From Myxococcales bacterium UBA1660 (GTDB lineage: Bacteria; Myxococcota_A; Polyangia; Polyangiales; Houyiibacteriaceae), in contig DCLA01000088.1 in NCBI GenBank assembly GCA_002320815.1, forward strand, positions 1 to 6,992: 6,992 nucleotides of DNA, written 5' to 3'. The first letter of the stretch is position 1. Every line of letters starts with the position of its first letter. The notes beneath the pieces are model-generated. The model made no database searches. It saw nothing but the letters and a program-made list of their open reading frames with translations, and was not told the origin of the DNA. Shown here one piece after another: positions 5,779 through 6,992 of this stretch. A program made the translations under genes and the position numbers.

Positions 5779-6711
5779 CTACAGAGCCGACCGATAGGGG
5801 TTCTCAAGCGTTTCCAACGACTCGCGGTGCCGAAGGTCGCTGAACACAGGAAAGCTCGAATCGTCCGTTAGGAACGAGCATGCTCTGGTGCTCCGGTTCG
5901 GCCCCGCGGCACGAAATCCGCCGTCCCCGTCGAATCTCAACACGCATCGTGTTGTCGCGGTTCCCCGCTCAGCGACCTCGTGAGTCCAGGCGCTCACTCG
6001 GAACTCCCCGGGCGACAGGCCAGCGCTCTGGCGGGGGTCTCCTTCGCCATTCCACGCCGTGACCCTCACGGATACGTCTACGGTCATCCACGAGGAGACT
6101 TCGTTGGGGACCTCTGCTCGCACCTCAAGGCTTGGTCCCCGACGGTCGTCCGTGCTCTCACAGAACCGCCGCTCCAGATGCGTGTTGACGGTGCCCACGG
6201 AGGTCATCCGGTGATCGGAGATCCGCCAGTAGGTATGTCCCCTCACGACGGTTCCGTGAGACCACTCGTACAGCGGCACCCGCAACAAAGGTGTACCGAC
6301 GCCCCGGGCCGCCAGATCGGGCTTGCCGCCAATCACCGGACCGTACCCTTCGGCATACGTGCTTCCCGAGTTTCCAGAGATGACGATGATCGCGCCATCC
6401 CGAATCGCTCCGTTTGGGCCCGCGATCAGGCAGACGAAGTCTTGACCAGGTTCGTCATCCACGTCGTCCTTGAGGTGGCTGACGCATGGGCAGAATCCGT
6501 CTTCCGTCATGTCATCCAGGCACCAGTCTCGGTCGTCTCCGCTCGACGAGGGGCGAACCTCATGCCAAGGCTCACGCTCTACCGTCGTCCCAGATCTCCT
6601 GGACCAGCGCGCCGGCTCCGTGCCGTCGGCCGACTGGCTCTCAAGCCCAACGCTCGTGCCTACGACTACGACCGCCACCACGAGCGCAACGAGAAACTGC
6701 GACGAGTACAT
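5779..6711 (-). CDS. Secreted or membrane-anchored hypothetical protein
   Basis: The frame is open from 6891, but its first 60 residues look non-coding. The ATG at 6709-6711 opens a signal-like hydrophobic run (SQFLVALVVAVVVVGTSVG, about residues 4-22), so I place the start there (310 residues). The n-region lacks a positive charge, so it may be an uncleaved anchor or a weak signal peptide. The exported part has a low-complexity linker, a segment with three clustered cysteines (WCLDD, FCPC), then strand-rich sequence (GAIIVISGNSGS, HTYWRISDHRMTSVG, EVRAEVPNEVSSWMTVDVSV) and further cysteines, seven in all, which suits an extracytoplasmic location. I recognise no family. No good Shine-Dalgarno is seen before 6711. 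The long opposite-strand frame across it is judged a shadow. Confidence 0.75.
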   Translation of the reverse strand: MYSSQFLVALVVAVVVVGTSVGLESQSADGTEPARWSRRSGTTVEREPWHEVRPSSSGDDRDWCLDDMTEDGFCPCVSHLKDDVDDEPGQDFVCLIAGPNGAIRDGAIIVISGNSGSTYAEGYGPVIGGKPDLAARGVGTPLLRVPLYEWSHGTVVRGHTYWRISDHRMTSVGTVNTHLERRFCESTDDRRGPSLEVRAEVPNEVSSWMTVDVSVRVTAWNGEGDPRQSAGLSPGEFRVSAWTHEVAERGTATTRCVLRFDGDGGFRAAGPNRSTRACSFLTDDSSFPVFSDLRHRESLETLENPYRSAL

Positions 6712-6840
6712 CCGCAGGCAGTTTCGCAGCTTCCGACACTGGTCGCAACGACGTCCAGCGCGAAACCACGGCGGCCACCCGGGAGAAGTGAGCCCCGCAC
6801 GGGTCGTAGATCGACTAGTGTTCGCAGCCTCTGGAGAGAC

Positions 6841-6966
6841 ATGGCGACCTTTGCTTCCACGAAGACTCGGCTCGCTGAGCTGCTCGACCACATCGAAGCT
6901 GGGAGGATCCCGGACTTGATCCGGTTTCGCGGACGGGTTGATTACGCTGCCGCCAGCTGCTGCTGA
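6841..6966 (+). pseudogene. Possible remnant of a DUF262-type protein N-terminus (41 codons)
   Basis: GGAGAG lies 3 to 4 bases before the ATG at 6841. The product starts MATFASTKTRLAELLDHIEA and continues GRIPDL, which recalls the 'xxLxxLLxxIxxGxIxxPDFQR' opening of DUF262 (GmrSD-type) proteins. The FQR signature that should follow is not seen in any frame, and the ORF ends at 6966. It may be a truncated remnant, a tiny unrelated ORF, or coincidence. GmrSD-type proteins are type IV restriction enzymes acting on modified DNA. Confidence 0.35.
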
Positions 6967-6992
6967 CGATACTCGAGTTCGGTCTCTGCGGG
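6942..6992 (-). CDS. Possible C-terminal end of a minus-strand gene, cut by the window edge
   Basis: The minus strand reads in frame from the window edge as PAETELEYRQQQLAAA then TAA (6942-6944). The composition looks like the end of a real helical protein, but 16 residues are too few to identify. It overlaps the 41-codon plus-strand ORF, so probably only one of the two is real. Confidence 0.3.
   Translation of the reverse strand, partial: PAETELEYRQQQLAAA

Noticed and set aside
6712..6891. Sixty-residue N-terminal extension of the 5779-6711 gene
   Set aside because: The extension lacks a sensible domain, would bury the signal-like segment inside the protein, and overlaps a plus-strand ORF with its own Shine-Dalgarno.
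5980..6966. Long plus-strand open frame of 328 codons
   Set aside because: It is antisense to the 5779-6711 gene, which has a hydrophobic signal segment and strand-rich exported sequence. The plus frame is Arg/Pro/His-rich with no domain. Only its last 41 codons, which have their own Shine-Dalgarno, are considered separately.

Overview
The window is GC-rich, with short intergenic gaps and a mix of secreted lipoproteins and hypothetical proteins. Two proteins have a lipobox followed directly by Gly-Asp-Asp (LAAC-GDD and LASC-GDD). This style is common in Myxococcota, especially Sandaracinus- and Polyangiales-like genomes, so a myxobacterial or related soil or marine bacterium is the best guess. 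No rRNA, tRNA, CRISPR array or other lineage marker is present to confirm it.

Layout, left to right: (1) 1-750, the 3' part of an IS3-family insertion sequence. Its DDE transposase is cut off by the window edge and broken by one missing base. A 20-bp tandem repeat at 709-748 probably marks the IS right end. (2) 740-1549, two divergent genes: a small hypothetical gene (minus) whose stop codon lies in the repeat, and a two-helix membrane protein resembling DUF6232 (plus). (3) 1609-1944, a small membrane-anchored Ala/Arg/Glu-rich helical protein (minus). (4) 2019-4062, three tightly spaced plus-strand genes: a frameshifted HEPN-like helical protein with an R-N-x3-H motif, a protein with features of the ADP-ribosyltransferase (ART) fold that begins right after the previous stop, and a membrane-anchored coiled-coil protein. 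(5) 4078-5581, two divergent lipoprotein genes, the second an NTF2/SnoaL-like domain fused to an eight-cysteine tail. (6) 5779-6711, a secreted or membrane-anchored hypothetical protein (minus). (7) The right edge holds a 41-codon ORF resembling the start of a DUF262 protein, and the last 16 codons of a possible minus-strand gene.

The most interesting unit is the HEPN-like / ART-like / membrane coiled-coil cluster. HEPN and ART folds recur in toxin-antitoxin and antiphage systems, and the cluster lies near an IS and a possible DUF262 remnant. That makes a conflict or defence role a reasonable hypothesis, but the sequence alone does not prove it. The transposase and the HEPN-like gene are each broken by exactly one missing base, so either gene decay or sequencing/assembly indels must be considered. 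The lipoproteins and the 5779-6711 protein look like ordinary lineage-specific envelope proteins of unknown role.
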